NCBI RefSeq assembly: GCF_019711415.1
Contig: NZ_JAIGNJ010000001.1
Location: 489,001-553,000, forward strand
Direction: 5' to 3'
Length of the DNA: 64,000 nt
Source: Qipengyuania vesicularis
GTDB lineage: Bacteria; Pseudomonadota; Alphaproteobacteria; Sphingomonadales; Sphingomonadaceae
How positions within the stretch are numbered: position 1 is the first letter of the stretch; each line of letters starts with the position of its first letter. The notes under the pieces are model-generated. The model did not search any database, was not told where the DNA came from, and worked only from the letters and a program-made list of their open reading frames with translations. Of the stretch, positions 1-9,052 are shown piece by piece. The position numbers and the translations under genes are program-made.

Positions 1-3000
1 CGTAGACAGTGTCACCGCGCTCATCTTCGTCCAGGCGGAAATCCATGATTACGACGTCGGGTGGGGCAGGGGCACTGGCCAAGGCCTCCTGTTTGCTTGC
101 CGCGCATGTTACTTCGAGCCCCCATTTCCCGAGCAGAGCGGTGGTCGCCGCAAGCGCGGACGGATCGTTGTCGACCACGAGAATGCGGGCACCGGACAGC
201 GTCGAGGCTCGGCGACGTCGGCGCTCGGGCTCGGCACGAGCTCCCCAGCGAAGCACCGGCAATCGAACAGAGAAACTGCTCCCACGCCCGAGAACGGAAC
301 GCGTGACGACCTCTATTCCCAGCAATGCGGTGATGCGGCGCACAATGGCAAGGCCGAGGCCAAGCCCCTCGCGATCGGCTGTCCTGCCACGCTGAAACTC
401 GTCAAACAGGCGTTCGACATCTTCTTCGGGAATCCCCGGTCCGGTGTCGAACACGCACAGTTCGATATCGTCTCCCGCCCGGCGCACACCGAGCAAAACA
501 CCACCACTTTCGGTATAGCGGATCGCGTTGCTCATGAGATTGCGCACTACGCTGGCAAGCAGCGCCCTGTCGGTCCGGATCCACGCACTCGTGTGAACAC
601 GGCGCATGGAAAGGCCCTTGTTTTCTGCCTGCACGGTGAACTCGCGCATGATCTCATCGAAAATATCGTCCAGCGCTACCGGCTCCGGCTTCGGCTCGAT
701 CCCGCCCCCGTCGAGCTTGGAGATATCGAGCAGCGCACGGATAAGGCGGTCGGCCGAGGTGATCGAACCATCGAGGTCACGAACCAGCACTTCCAGCCGG
801 TCTTTTCCGCGCACCTCCTCGCCCAGCGCCGAGGCGAATAGCCGCGCCGCGTTGAGCGGCTGGATGAGATCGTGACTGGCCGCAGCAAGAAAGCGGGTCT
901 TGGACCGCGTCGCTGCCTCGAGCTTGGTATTCGCCTCGCTTAGCTGCCGGGTACGTTCGGCAACCTTGTGTTCGAGCGCCTGCTCGGCGCGGCGATCGGC
1001 TGTCACGTCGCTGTAGCTTGTTACATAGCCGCCACCGGGCGCGGGATTGCCGATGATACGCATGATGCGTCCGTCGTGCTGTTCGCGCTCCATGCGATGC
1101 TGGCGGCCGGCGCGCATGTGCTCGAGCCGTCGAGCGACCTGTTCCTCGATTTCCTCTTCGGGCGTGCCGCCTTGTTCGAGGTTGAAGCGGATGAGATCGG
1201 CGATTGGTGTACCGACGCTGGCCAGTTCGTCGGGCAGCGTGAACATCTCCTGGTAGCGGCTGTTCCAAGCCACGAGGTTCATGTCCGCATCGACCAATGC
1301 CACGCCTTGGTCGATGTTTTCGATGGCGAGTTGCAGGAGGTCGCCGCTGAAACTGAGGCGGCGGTTGGTCTCGTCAAACATGGCGACGACCTGCTCGAGC
1401 GGGACAGGATCGCCCTGCGACCAGCTCGACACGAGCATCCTCGCCGATGAGGTTCCCACCACCCCGGCAATTGTCCGTTCGGCCATGGCCACGATGTGCG
1501 GATCGGCCGGATCGCTATCTTTTCGGCCGGTCCCCAGGGCTTCCGTTGCCCGCTTCTGGCCGACGAATTGCGCGAGGAGCAGGCGGATATCCGCTACGCG
1601 TTTCGCAGTGACGAATGCCGGCCGCGACCCCGGCGGAGCCGTGCCTACAAACGCTGCAGCCTGCGCTGCATCGACCAAGGTTTCACGGCCGAAGGCGGAA
1701 CCGGCCCAATAGGCAGCGGTATTCGCGCCAAGGCTCAGCAGCACGCCCGAAACCAGGTGATCGGGATGGATCAGGAACAGCGGGGCCTGTCCGGTTGCCG
1801 GCGGCACGATCAGCAGCACCAGCCAGCATGCAAAGCCGGCAACAAGGCCGCAGATCATTCCGGTCTTGTTGCCGCGTCTTGTGATCATGCCGAGCACGAG
1901 GCCGGGCGCGAATTGCGCCATGGCCGCAAAGGCAAGAGTTCCGAGCCCGGCAAGGTTGGCCGTGGCACCGAAGCCGAGGTAGAAGAGATAGGCGAGAAAC
2001 AGCAGCGCGGCGATGACCAGTCGCCGGACCATCAGTAGCCGGGCTGCGAGGCGCGTTCGGTCGCCTCCTCCCAGCAATTCTCGCCGGAAAGCGAGTGGCG
2101 AGACGAGATCGTTGGTGATCATCGTCGACAGGGCCACGCTGGCGACAACGATCATTCCGGTCGAGGCAGCAAATCCGCCAATGAAGACCAGAAGCGCCAA
2201 CGCCGCGTTTCCGCTCTCCAGCGGCAGCGCCATCACAATCATGTCCGCTGGTGTCGAAGCTGGCAGCACGGCCACGCCGGCCAGCACGATCGGGACGATG
2301 ACGAGCGAAGTGATGGCAAGATAGGCAGGGAACAGCCATTGCATGGTCCCGCTGGCGCGGTCGGTTTGCGCTTCGACGAAGCTCATGTGGAACTGGCGCG
2401 GCAGGCATAGCGCAGCGCAGGCTGCGATGACCGTCAGGACGGCGAAGCGCGCATCGAACTGGCTGGCCGAGAATGGCGATATCGAGGGAGCGACGACTTC
2501 GGGGCGGTCTGCCACGATGGCGAGCGCAAAGGCTGCAACGGCCAGCAGCGCGAGCAGTTTGACGACCGATTCGACTGCTATCGTGAGTACGAGCCCGGCA
2601 TTGTCGCCCGCGCGGTCGCCGCGGCGCGAGCCGAACAGGATTGCGAACAGCGCCATGCTCCCCGCCACAAGCAGCACCAGTTCGTCCGCCGTGACATTCG
2701 CCTGAAGATCCGGGTCGATTGCCAGCAGCGATGCGCCGACCGATTGCAATTGCAGCGCCATGTAGGGAAGCGATCCGATCGTGGCGATGATCGTGACGAG
2801 TGCAGCGACTATCGCGCTCTTGCCGTACCGGGCGGAAAGGAAGTCGGCGATCGAGGTGGAATGCTGCGCCTTGGCTTGTGCCAGGATGCGTCGCACCAGG
2901 CCAAAACCGAGCGTGAAAACGAGCACCGGGCCGAGATAGATGGGCAGGTAGTGCCAGCCCGAACTCGCCGCCGAGCCCACGCCGCCGAAGAAGGTCCAGC

Positions 3001-3157
3001 TGGTGCAATAGACGGCAAGGCTGAGGCCATAGATCCAATCTCGCCTGCGCGCAGGGACAGCCTGTCCCGCGCCTGCCAGCCTGTCCTGCCGGGCGGCGAT
3101 CCAGAACAGCAATGCCAGGTAAAGCGTCGCTGCAGCTACCGCCGCTCCGAACAGCAT
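1..3157 (-). CDS. SLC5-PAS-histidine kinase-receiver hybrid sensor (CrbS/MxtR-like), 3' end cut by window edge
   Basis: About 1052 residues are visible. Residues 1 to about 480 form a sodium/solute symporter-like membrane domain. A PAS region lies around 590-700, followed by a coiled coil and a HisKA domain with motif ASHDLIQPLNAARLF, in which His762 is the predicted phospho-acceptor. The N and G boxes (NLMSNAIRYTE, DTGPGIPEE) are intact, and a receiver domain begins with VVIMDFRLD (Asp1039) before the sequence runs out. The ATG is set by a strong GGAGGGAG ribosome binding site. CrbS and MxtR of gammaproteobacteria share this architecture and control acetate-utilisation genes with a LuxR-type partner. 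Its position behind an ActP-like symporter fits that role by inference. The partner regulator would lie outside the window. Confidence 0.9.
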   Translation of the reverse strand, partial: MLFGAAVAAATLYLALLFWIAARQDRLAGAGQAVPARRRDWIYGLSLAVYCTSWTFFGGVGSAASSGWHYLPIYLGPVLVFTLGFGLVRRILAQAKAQHSTSIADFLSARYGKSAIVAALVTIIATIGSLPYMALQLQSVGASLLAIDPDLQANVTADELVLLVAGSMALFAILFGSRRGDRAGDNAGLVLTIAVESVVKLLALLAVAAFALAIVADRPEVVAPSISPFSASQFDARFAVLTVIAACAALCLPRQFHMSFVEAQTDRASGTMQWLFPAYLAITSLVIVPIVLAGVAVLPASTPADMIVMALPLESGNAALALLVFIGGFAASTGMIVVASVALSTMITNDLVSPLAFRRELLGGGDRTRLAARLLMVRRLVIAALLFLAYLFYLGFGATANLAGLGTLAFAAMAQFAPGLVLGMITRRGNKTGMICGLVAGFACWLVLLIVPPATGQAPLFLIHPDHLVSGVLLSLGANTAAYWAGSAFGRETLVDAAQAAAFVGTAPPGSRPAFVTAKRVADIRLLLAQFVGQKRATEALGTGRKDSDPADPHIVAMAERTIAGVVGTSSARMLVSSWSQGDPVPLEQVVAMFDETNRRLSFSGDLLQLAIENIDQGVALVDADMNLVAWNSRYQEMFTLPDELASVGTPIADLIRFNLEQGGTPEEEIEEQVARRLEHMRAGRQHRMEREQHDGRIMRIIGNPAPGGGYVTSYSDVTADRRAEQALEHKVAERTRQLSEANTKLEAATRSKTRFLAAASHDLIQPLNAARLFASALGEEVRGKDRLEVLVRDLDGSITSADRLIRALLDISKLDGGGIEPKPEPVALDDIFDEIMREFTVQAENKGLSMRRVHTSAWIRTDRALLASVVRNLMSNAIRYTESGGVLLGVRRAGDDIELCVFDTGPGIPEEDVERLFDEFQRGRTADREGLGLGLAIVRRITALLGIEVVTRSVLGRGSSFSVRLPVLRWGARAEPERRRRRASTLSGARILVVDNDPSALAATTALLGKWGLEVTCAASKQEALASAPAPPDVVIMDFRLDEDERGDTVY

Positions 3158-3204
3158 GGCCTACTCCCTCCTTTGCGCAGACTATCGCAACGCGCGTCTC
3201 ATGC

Positions 3205-3238
3205 AAGAAAAGGGCGGCACCTCTCGGCACCGCCCCTT
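3205..3238 (-). terminator. Rho-independent terminator after the symporter gene
   Basis: On the minus strand a GGGCGG stem pairs with CCGCCC, extended inward by wobble pairs around a GAGA loop, and is followed by TTTTCTT. It lies between the symporter stop (3261) and the kinase start (3157), so the kinase probably has its own promoter or receives only readthrough. Confidence 0.7.
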
Positions 3239-3260
3239 CCTGCGATAGCCCGTTGGGCCC

Positions 3261-5036
3261 TTAGTGAGCGTGGGCCTCTCCGGCGCCACGCGGCACGCGG
3301 ATCGAATCCACCAGCTTGCGGATTTCGACCGGCGGGCTTGCCGTCATCTTCGACACCGCGATGGCGACGATGAAGTTCAGCAGCATGCCGACCACGCCGA
3401 TCCCTTCGGGCGAGACGCCGAAGAGCCAGTTCTCCGCTACATTCGCAGCCGGGTTCGCCAGCTTGAAGTAGAAGATGTAGCCGAAGGTGAAGGCAAGGCC
3501 CGTCACCATCCCCGCAATCGCCCCTTCCTTGTTCATCCGCTTGGAGAAGATGCCCATGAAGATGGCAGGGAACAGGCTGGCTGCGGCAAGTCCGAAGGCG
3601 AAGGCCACTACTTGCGCCACCCACCCCGGGGGATAGATGCCGAGGTAGCCGGCCACCACGATCGCTGCCGTTGCCGCCACGCGTGCCGCCAGCAATTCTC
3701 CCTTCTCCGAGATATTCGGCTTGAAGGTCGACTTGAGCAGGTCGTGGCTGACCGAGCTGGAGATCACCAGCAACAGGCCTGCCGCGGTGGACAGTGCTGC
3801 CGCAAGGCCGCCCGCTGCCACCAGCGCGATCACCCACCCCGGCAGATTGCCGATCTCAGGGTTGGCGAGGACCATGATGTCGCGATCGACATAAACCTCG
3901 TTCTCGCTGTCGGCGACCGGGGTATTGGTCACCACGCGCTCGCCCGAGGGCCCGGCTTCTGCGGCAAACTCCGGCGCACCTTCGAAGGCATCGCCGCTGC
4001 GCACCTGCATCACTCCGTCGCCGTTCTTGTCCTGGAAGGCGATGAGGTCATTGCGCTCCCAGTTCTTGAACCAACCGGGTGCTTCGGAATAGCTCGTCTC
4101 ATTCACCGTATCGATGAAGTTGAGGCGGGCAAAAGCACCCACTGCCGGAGCCGTCGTGTAGAGCAGGGCGATGAAAACCAGCGCCCAGCCGGCGGACTTA
4201 CGTGCATCCGAGGCCTTGGGAACGGTGAAGAAGCGCACGATCACATGCGGCAGTCCTGCCGTGCCGACCATCAGGGCCAGCGTGATGCAGAACACATCGA
4301 TCATACTCTTCGACCCGTCGGTGTATTGCCCGAAGCCCAGGTCGGACAGGACGAGGTTGAGCTTTTGTAGGACGTATAGCCCTGACCCGTCATTCACCTG
4401 CGATCCAAGGCCGATCTGCGGGATCGGGTTGCCCGTGATCATGAAGCTCAGGAAGAATGCCGGGACCATGTAGGCGAAGATCAGCACGCAATATTGTGCG
4501 ACCTGCGTATAGGTGATGCCCTTCATCCCGCCGAGCACGGCATAGACGAAGACGATGCCCATTCCGATGATCACGCCCCAGAAGATCGGCACGTCGAGGA
4601 AGCGCGAGAACACGATCCCCACGCCGCGCATCTGGCCCGCGATATAGGTGAAGCTGATGAAGATCAGGCAGATCACCGCCACCACACGCGCAGTCTTGGA
4701 ATAGTATCGCGTACCGATGAAATCGGGCACGGTGAACTGGCCGAACTTGCGCAGATACGGCGCCAGCAGCAGTGCCAGCAACACATAGCCGCCGGTCCAG
4801 CCCATCAGGTAGACCGACGCGTCGTAGCCGAGGAAGGCGATGAGGCCCGCCATCGAGATAAAGCTCGCCGCACTCATCCAGTCGGCGGCGGTTGCCATGC
4901 CGTTCACGACCGGGTTCACCCCGCCGCCGGCAACGTAGAATTCCTTCGTCGAACCAGCCCGCGACCAGATCGCGATACCGATATAAAGCGCGAAGCTGAG
5001 GCCGACGAAGATGTAGATCAGGGTCTGTGTGTCCAT
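3261..5036 (-). CDS. Sodium:solute symporter, acetate-permease-like (VC_2705 subfamily)
   Basis: This 591-residue SLC5-family membrane protein has about 13 hydrophobic segments. It opens with the typical TLIYIFVGLSFALYIGIAIW and then STKEFYVAGGGVNPVVNGMA, the sodium-site region of ActP-like carriers. A hydrophilic insert at about residues 310-390 is characteristic of the VC_2705 subfamily rather than classical ActP. The gene starts 10 bases after the stop of the small-subunit gene and has a GGAGG ribosome binding site. The two probably form one transporter for acetate or another short organic acid. Substrate is inferred from family and from the neighbouring CrbS-like kinase. Confidence 0.9.
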   Translation of the reverse strand: MDTQTLIYIFVGLSFALYIGIAIWSRAGSTKEFYVAGGGVNPVVNGMATAADWMSAASFISMAGLIAFLGYDASVYLMGWTGGYVLLALLLAPYLRKFGQFTVPDFIGTRYYSKTARVVAVICLIFISFTYIAGQMRGVGIVFSRFLDVPIFWGVIIGMGIVFVYAVLGGMKGITYTQVAQYCVLIFAYMVPAFFLSFMITGNPIPQIGLGSQVNDGSGLYVLQKLNLVLSDLGFGQYTDGSKSMIDVFCITLALMVGTAGLPHVIVRFFTVPKASDARKSAGWALVFIALLYTTAPAVGAFARLNFIDTVNETSYSEAPGWFKNWERNDLIAFQDKNGDGVMQVRSGDAFEGAPEFAAEAGPSGERVVTNTPVADSENEVYVDRDIMVLANPEIGNLPGWVIALVAAGGLAAALSTAAGLLLVISSSVSHDLLKSTFKPNISEKGELLAARVAATAAIVVAGYLGIYPPGWVAQVVAFAFGLAAASLFPAIFMGIFSKRMNKEGAIAGMVTGLAFTFGYIFYFKLANPAANVAENWLFGVSPEGIGVVGMLLNFIVAIAVSKMTASPPVEIRKLVDSIRVPRGAGEAHAH

Positions 5037-5046
5037 GGTCGCCTCC

Positions 5047-5325
5047 TCAGTCGTCGAGGTCGTACTTGCGCTCGAGCTTCTTCATCCGGACGACGTAGAA
5101 GACGATGAGTGCAATGAAGATGTAGATCGAGCCCTGCTGGGCGAACCAGAAGCCGAGCGGGTATCCGCCGAGCATGAACTGGTCGAGGAAGTCGCGGAAC
5201 AGGATTCCGGCCCCGAAGGAGCAGGCGAACCAGATCGCCATGAGTGAGACCAGCAACCGGATATTGTCGCGCCAGTAGGCGCCCTCCGCTGCGCTGGTTT
5301 CGTGGGTTTCGTTCTCGTCGGACAT
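5047..5325 (-). CDS. Sodium:solute symporter small subunit (DUF4212 family)
   Basis: The product has 92 residues from the chosen ATG, which follows a GGAGG site; an earlier in-frame start nine residues upstream is less likely. It contains the motif AYWRDNIRLLVSLMAIWFAC, two transmembrane helices (about residues 25-50 and 62-85), a GYPLGFWFAQQGSIYIF stretch and a charged tail. This matches the small partner proteins encoded directly before VC_2705-type symporters. It is expected to sit in the inner membrane with the large subunit encoded next. Confidence 0.88.
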   Translation of the reverse strand: MSDENETHETSAAEGAYWRDNIRLLVSLMAIWFACSFGAGILFRDFLDQFMLGGYPLGFWFAQQGSIYIFIALIVFYVVRMKKLERKYDLDD

Positions 5326-5438
5326 GACCTCCCCTTCCTCTCGTTTTTGCAAAGCCCCCAGGGATTCGGGAGCTTTGCCCGGAAGGCTATGCCGTGCAGC
5401 CCGTCACGACGAGCGAGACATAAGTCTAATGAGTGTTG

Positions 5439-6113
5439 TCAGAGCCTCTCGAGCGAGCCGAGCCGGGTCGCCGCCGGCATGCGCGACAATTGCGCGAGCA
5501 GCAGCTCCGCCGCCGCGAGGGCGTCGGACAGAGCATCATGCTGGCCATAGTCCGGCAGGCCGTAGCGCTTGCGGGTCGCAGCGAGGCGGTATGGTCCATT
5601 TCCGACCAGGTTGGGATTGAGCTTGCGCTCCAGTGCGAGGGTGCAGATCGACCGGACCGGGATGGCGTGGCCATAGCGTGCTCGCGTGACACGGGAGATC
5701 ACTTCGCGTTCGACCGATGCGCCATGTGCAACCATGATCCGGCCGGCGAGCGCACCGACCAGATCGTCTACGACGCCGCCAATTCCTTCCCCCGCGCGTG
5801 CCCGTTGCTCGCCTATCCCGTGGATCGCGACCGCATCATCGTCGAGCGTGCGCCTGCTCCTTACATCGAAGGATTGCGCAGCCCTGAGATCGATGCCTCG
5901 CGCGTCGAACGGCAGCCACCCTGCCTGCAGCAGATGGGCATCTTTCGACAGACCATCGAGCTCGAAATCGAGCGCGAGCAGCGAAACATCGGCCATCGCC
6001 ATGTCGCCTGCGGGCCAATCTGCCGCGGCATAGCGCGTCAGCCGCTCATCGCCCTGCGCGGCACAGGCCCTCAGCGCGCGTGCGAAACGCCAGGAGCGAA
6101 AAGCCTCACGCAA
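5439..6113 (-). CDS. DEDDh-type 3'-5' exonuclease (DNA polymerase III epsilon / RNase T-like)
   Basis: This 224-residue protein has an N-terminal helix of about 40 residues and then an exonuclease fold: LLALDFELDG (Asp49, Glu51), IMVAHGASVEREVI, and a C-terminal YGQHDALSDALAAAELL carrying the His-Asp pair. These are the DEDDh catalytic residues. The start is a TTG overlapping the end of the DUF294 gene by 8 bases, so the two are translationally coupled. It lies upstream of the symporter genes in the same direction, a linkage also known for VC_2705-type loci elsewhere. The substrate, RNA or DNA, is unknown. Confidence 0.85.
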   Translation of the reverse strand: MREAFRSWRFARALRACAAQGDERLTRYAAADWPAGDMAMADVSLLALDFELDGLSKDAHLLQAGWLPFDARGIDLRAAQSFDVRSRRTLDDDAVAIHGIGEQRARAGEGIGGVVDDLVGALAGRIMVAHGASVEREVISRVTRARYGHAIPVRSICTLALERKLNPNLVGNGPYRLAATRKRYGLPDYGQHDALSDALAAAELLLAQLSRMPAATRLGSLERL

Positions 6114-7968
6114 TGCCGCCCGCCAAGTTACGCTTAAGCGAGTCGAGCCCGCCGCGGATCACGGAGAATGCATCCTTGAGATAGTCTCGCTCGAGAGGCG
6201 AAAGCGAAGAAGGGGCGATGATATTGTCGGGCTGCTTTCCGGCTCGCAGTTGTGCTGCCTGATGGGCAATCCGCAGCTCGTTGACGAGCAGGAAGGCATC
6301 CTTGAGGCTTTCGGCATCGCCCCTCGCCATGCGGCCAGCTTCCGCCAGCGCATCGAGCCGGTCGAGTGTGCCGACCGCCGCGAGCCCCTCCGACAGCGTA
6401 AAACTGCGCGCAATATCGATCACCGGCAGGATAGCCTGCGCCTTCGCATCGAAGCCCTTTGTGCCATCCTCCGACTTCTCAAGCACGAGATTGCGAAAGA
6501 TCCCGAGCGGAATGCGGCTGCGCTGTGCATCGCGCGCGAGGTAGCTGAGGAAGAGCCGGTTGCCCGCCACTTTTTCAAGGACGTGATCGCGCACGCGGCT
6601 CTCGAGCTCCAGATTTCCATGCACGGCGCGCATGTCGAAGAAGATCGTCGCGCGCAGGATCTTGTCTTCGTCCGGATTGTCGATCCAGTCCTCGTACCGC
6701 GATTGCCATTCGCTCACCGTGAGACGCTGATCGGCGTTCTTCGCCATGATCCCGCCCTTGCAGTAGACGAAGCCTGCCTCGTCCAGCATGTCCGAGATGC
6801 GCGTCCCGAGTGTTTCGAAATAGGTCCTGCCAGCCTCGTCCACGCGGTCGTCGATAACGAGGCCGTTGTCCTGATCGGACCCCACGAGCTGTTCGCCCCT
6901 CGCGAGCGACCCAAACACCAGCAGCGCGTAGGGCACGGGCGGCGGGCCCAGTTCCACCTCTGCCAGCTCGGCTGCCCGTCGATGCACGGCCTCGCCAAGC
7001 GCGGAGGTGAAGCGCATCGTGTGCTCGGCGTGGAAACCGCCAGCCTCCATGCGCGTGAAGCCATCGGGAATGCCTTGGGCCGCCGAAACCAGCGCCTCGG
7101 GACTCGCGGCGCGTGCTACAAGCATTCCCGTGTCGATCGCGCTGTCTCCGAGATGCGCAAGAATGTCGGTCGCGCTCAGAATGGCGCGCAATTCGCCGTG
7201 CTGGCCGAGCACCGGAATGTGGCGAAATCCACCCGCGGCCATCATCGCCATGGCTTCGGAGATGTTCGCGCTTTCGGGCAGGGTGACCGGTGACGGTGTC
7301 ATCACTGTGCTGACGGGTTCGTCGAAGCCGATCGCCCTTGCGACGACGCGATTGCGCAGGTCCTTGTCGGTGAAGATGCCGATCAGTTTGTCGTCTGCGC
7401 ATATGGCGAGGGTGCTCACATCGCTTTCGCTCATCAGGCGGGCCGCATCCGACACTTTTGTATCCGGACTGCAGGACACGGGCTGACGATGGGTGAGGAG
7501 CGCGCCGATGCTGCTCTGTTCAAGTGTGTTCGAGCGCTTCAGCTTGAGTTCGCGCACCGCGCTTCGAATGCGTTCGCTCTCGCTTTCCGCAAAGAACTCC
7601 CGGAACTGCGCCGAGTTCTGTCGCAACTCGTGAAAAATCTGCCCAGGGAGGAGATAGGCCAGCGTATCTTCGAGGGCGATGGTCGTGTTGCGGATTTCGC
7701 CACCTCGCAAGAGCGATGGAGAAGCGAAACAGCTGCCTGTAGCGAGGCGCGCGGTCAGCTCCGCTCCGGCGAGACGCAGTTCGACTGCCCCGGAGCGCAC
7801 GATGAACAGGTGATCGTTTTGCTCACCGCTCGCGAGGATGACTTCTCCCGCGCGGTAATACCGGACCGTGATACGGCGTGTGATGGATGCACGCATGTCA
7901 GGGGACAGGCTGTCGAACGGGGCCGTATCCCCGAGGAACGATTGGATTTCGCCCAGCTCACTGACCAT
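6106..7968 (-). CDS. cNMP-binding / CBS-pair / DUF294 nucleotidyltransferase-like signalling protein
   Basis: This 620-residue cytoplasmic protein has four blocks. A cyclic-nucleotide-binding fold spans about 10-130, with YRAGEVILASGEQNDHLFIV. Two CBS domains span about 155-280. A DUF294 nucleotidyltransferase-like domain has FGSLARGEQ followed by GSDQDNGLV, the GS...DxD pattern of GlnD/GlnE-type enzymes. A C-terminal DUF294_C helical domain follows. It is the first gene of the symporter operon and diverges from the lipoprotein gene at 8098. Family members are thought to sense nucleotides and act on an unknown target; here the coupled exonuclease and symporter are the obvious candidates (inference). 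Confidence 0.9.
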   Translation of the reverse strand: MVSELGEIQSFLGDTAPFDSLSPDMRASITRRITVRYYRAGEVILASGEQNDHLFIVRSGAVELRLAGAELTARLATGSCFASPSLLRGGEIRNTTIALEDTLAYLLPGQIFHELRQNSAQFREFFAESESERIRSAVRELKLKRSNTLEQSSIGALLTHRQPVSCSPDTKVSDAARLMSESDVSTLAICADDKLIGIFTDKDLRNRVVARAIGFDEPVSTVMTPSPVTLPESANISEAMAMMAAGGFRHIPVLGQHGELRAILSATDILAHLGDSAIDTGMLVARAASPEALVSAAQGIPDGFTRMEAGGFHAEHTMRFTSALGEAVHRRAAELAEVELGPPPVPYALLVFGSLARGEQLVGSDQDNGLVIDDRVDEAGRTYFETLGTRISDMLDEAGFVYCKGGIMAKNADQRLTVSEWQSRYEDWIDNPDEDKILRATIFFDMRAVHGNLELESRVRDHVLEKVAGNRLFLSYLARDAQRSRIPLGIFRNLVLEKSEDGTKGFDAKAQAILPVIDIARSFTLSEGLAAVGTLDRLDALAEAGRMARGDAESLKDAFLLVNELRIAHQAAQLRAGKQPDNIIAPSSLSPLERDYLKDAFSVIRGGLDSLKRNLAGGIA

Positions 7969-8097
7969 GCAGACGGATTAGCACGAATGGCGCCATTTCG
8001 CGCATCGACCTTAGTAGTACGGGCATCCCGGCACATTGATTTGGTGAATTCCTGCTGCGCAGTTACCTTCGTGGACAGCTGGATTGGGGGGAATGCG

Positions 8098-9027
8098 ATG
8101 ACTGGGCGCTTTCTTGTGTTTTTTGCGAGCCTTGCGCTCGCTGGATGCTCCGGCAAGGATTCGCCGGCAGAAGAAGCGACGGAGAATGTCCTGCCGCTCG
8201 AAGTGGTGGGGATGACATTTTCCGGTCCGGACACGGTCAAATCGGGATGGACGACCGTGCGCATCACCAATGATGGCGGGATGACCCATTTCGGCCTCGT
8301 CTACAAACTGCCCGATGGCGTCGATGCGGAGATGGTGGACGAAGAGGTCGTGCGCCGCTTCCAGGCCAGTCTTACCGCCCGCCTCGCAGGCGATGACGCG
8401 GAGGCCGACCGCCTGCTTGCGGGTGTGCCCGAATGGGTGGGCGGGCTGACCTGGCTGGGTGGCCCGGGCATGATTGCCAATGGCGTTGTCGGCGAAGCGA
8501 CCATGTATCTCGAACCCGGCAATTACATCGTCGAATGCTACGTCAAGACCAATGGCGTGCAGCACAATTTCAACCCCGAGCCGGGCGAGTTCGGCATGGT
8601 GCATCCGTTCACCGTAGTGGCGGAGGAAGGCGGCATGGCCGAGCCGGAGGCGAACGTCACGCTCGAGCTTCGCAACGACGGATACCGTATCGCGGATGGG
8701 CAGTTCCAGCCCGGCGCGAACAGCGTCAGGGCGCGCTTCGTGGAGCAGAGCCTCTACAACGGCTTCGTCGGGCATGACGCGCATGTCTTTCGCATCGATG
8801 ACGACACTGATGTCGATGCCGCTGCAAAATGGGTCGATTTCTTCCCGATCGATGGGCAGCAGACCCCGGCCCCGGCAAAGTTCGTGGGCGGGATCCATGA
8901 CATGCCCCAGGGTTCAACCGGCTATTTCACGCTCCAGCTCGAACCGGGGCGCTATGGCATTGCGGCAGAGATACCCGACACGCAGGCAAGCGGGCATTTC
9001 ACGACGTTCGAAATCGGCGAGGACTAG
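8098..9027 (+). CDS. Lipoprotein with two cupredoxin-like domains
   Basis: The ATG follows a GGGGGG stretch and is the first start clear of the divergent gene. The 309-residue product has a lipoprotein signal ending LALAGC (Cys17). It then shows two similar beta-rich halves, about residues 30-175 and 185-305, each opening with a strand and ending in an EPGxYxI...FTxxE pattern. The first half has His64, Cys147, His156 and Met167, spaced like a type 1 copper site; the second half lacks the Cys. I do not recognise a named family. Copper binding is an inference from residue spacing only. Confidence 0.8.
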   Translation: MTGRFLVFFASLALAGCSGKDSPAEEATENVLPLEVVGMTFSGPDTVKSGWTTVRITNDGGMTHFGLVYKLPDGVDAEMVDEEVVRRFQASLTARLAGDDAEADRLLAGVPEWVGGLTWLGGPGMIANGVVGEATMYLEPGNYIVECYVKTNGVQHNFNPEPGEFGMVHPFTVVAEEGGMAEPEANVTLELRNDGYRIADGQFQPGANSVRARFVEQSLYNGFVGHDAHVFRIDDDTDVDAAAKWVDFFPIDGQQTPAPAKFVGGIHDMPQGSTGYFTLQLEPGRYGIAAEIPDTQASGHFTTFEIGED

Positions 9028-9052
9028 GGCGGGAGGATATTTCGACCGGATG

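Noticed and set aside
7969-8097. A defined operator between the DUF294 gene and the cupredoxin-like lipoprotein
   Set aside because: There is a CGGG-CAT-CCCG inverted repeat and a TTAGTAGTA stretch, but arms of four bases are too short to separate from chance.
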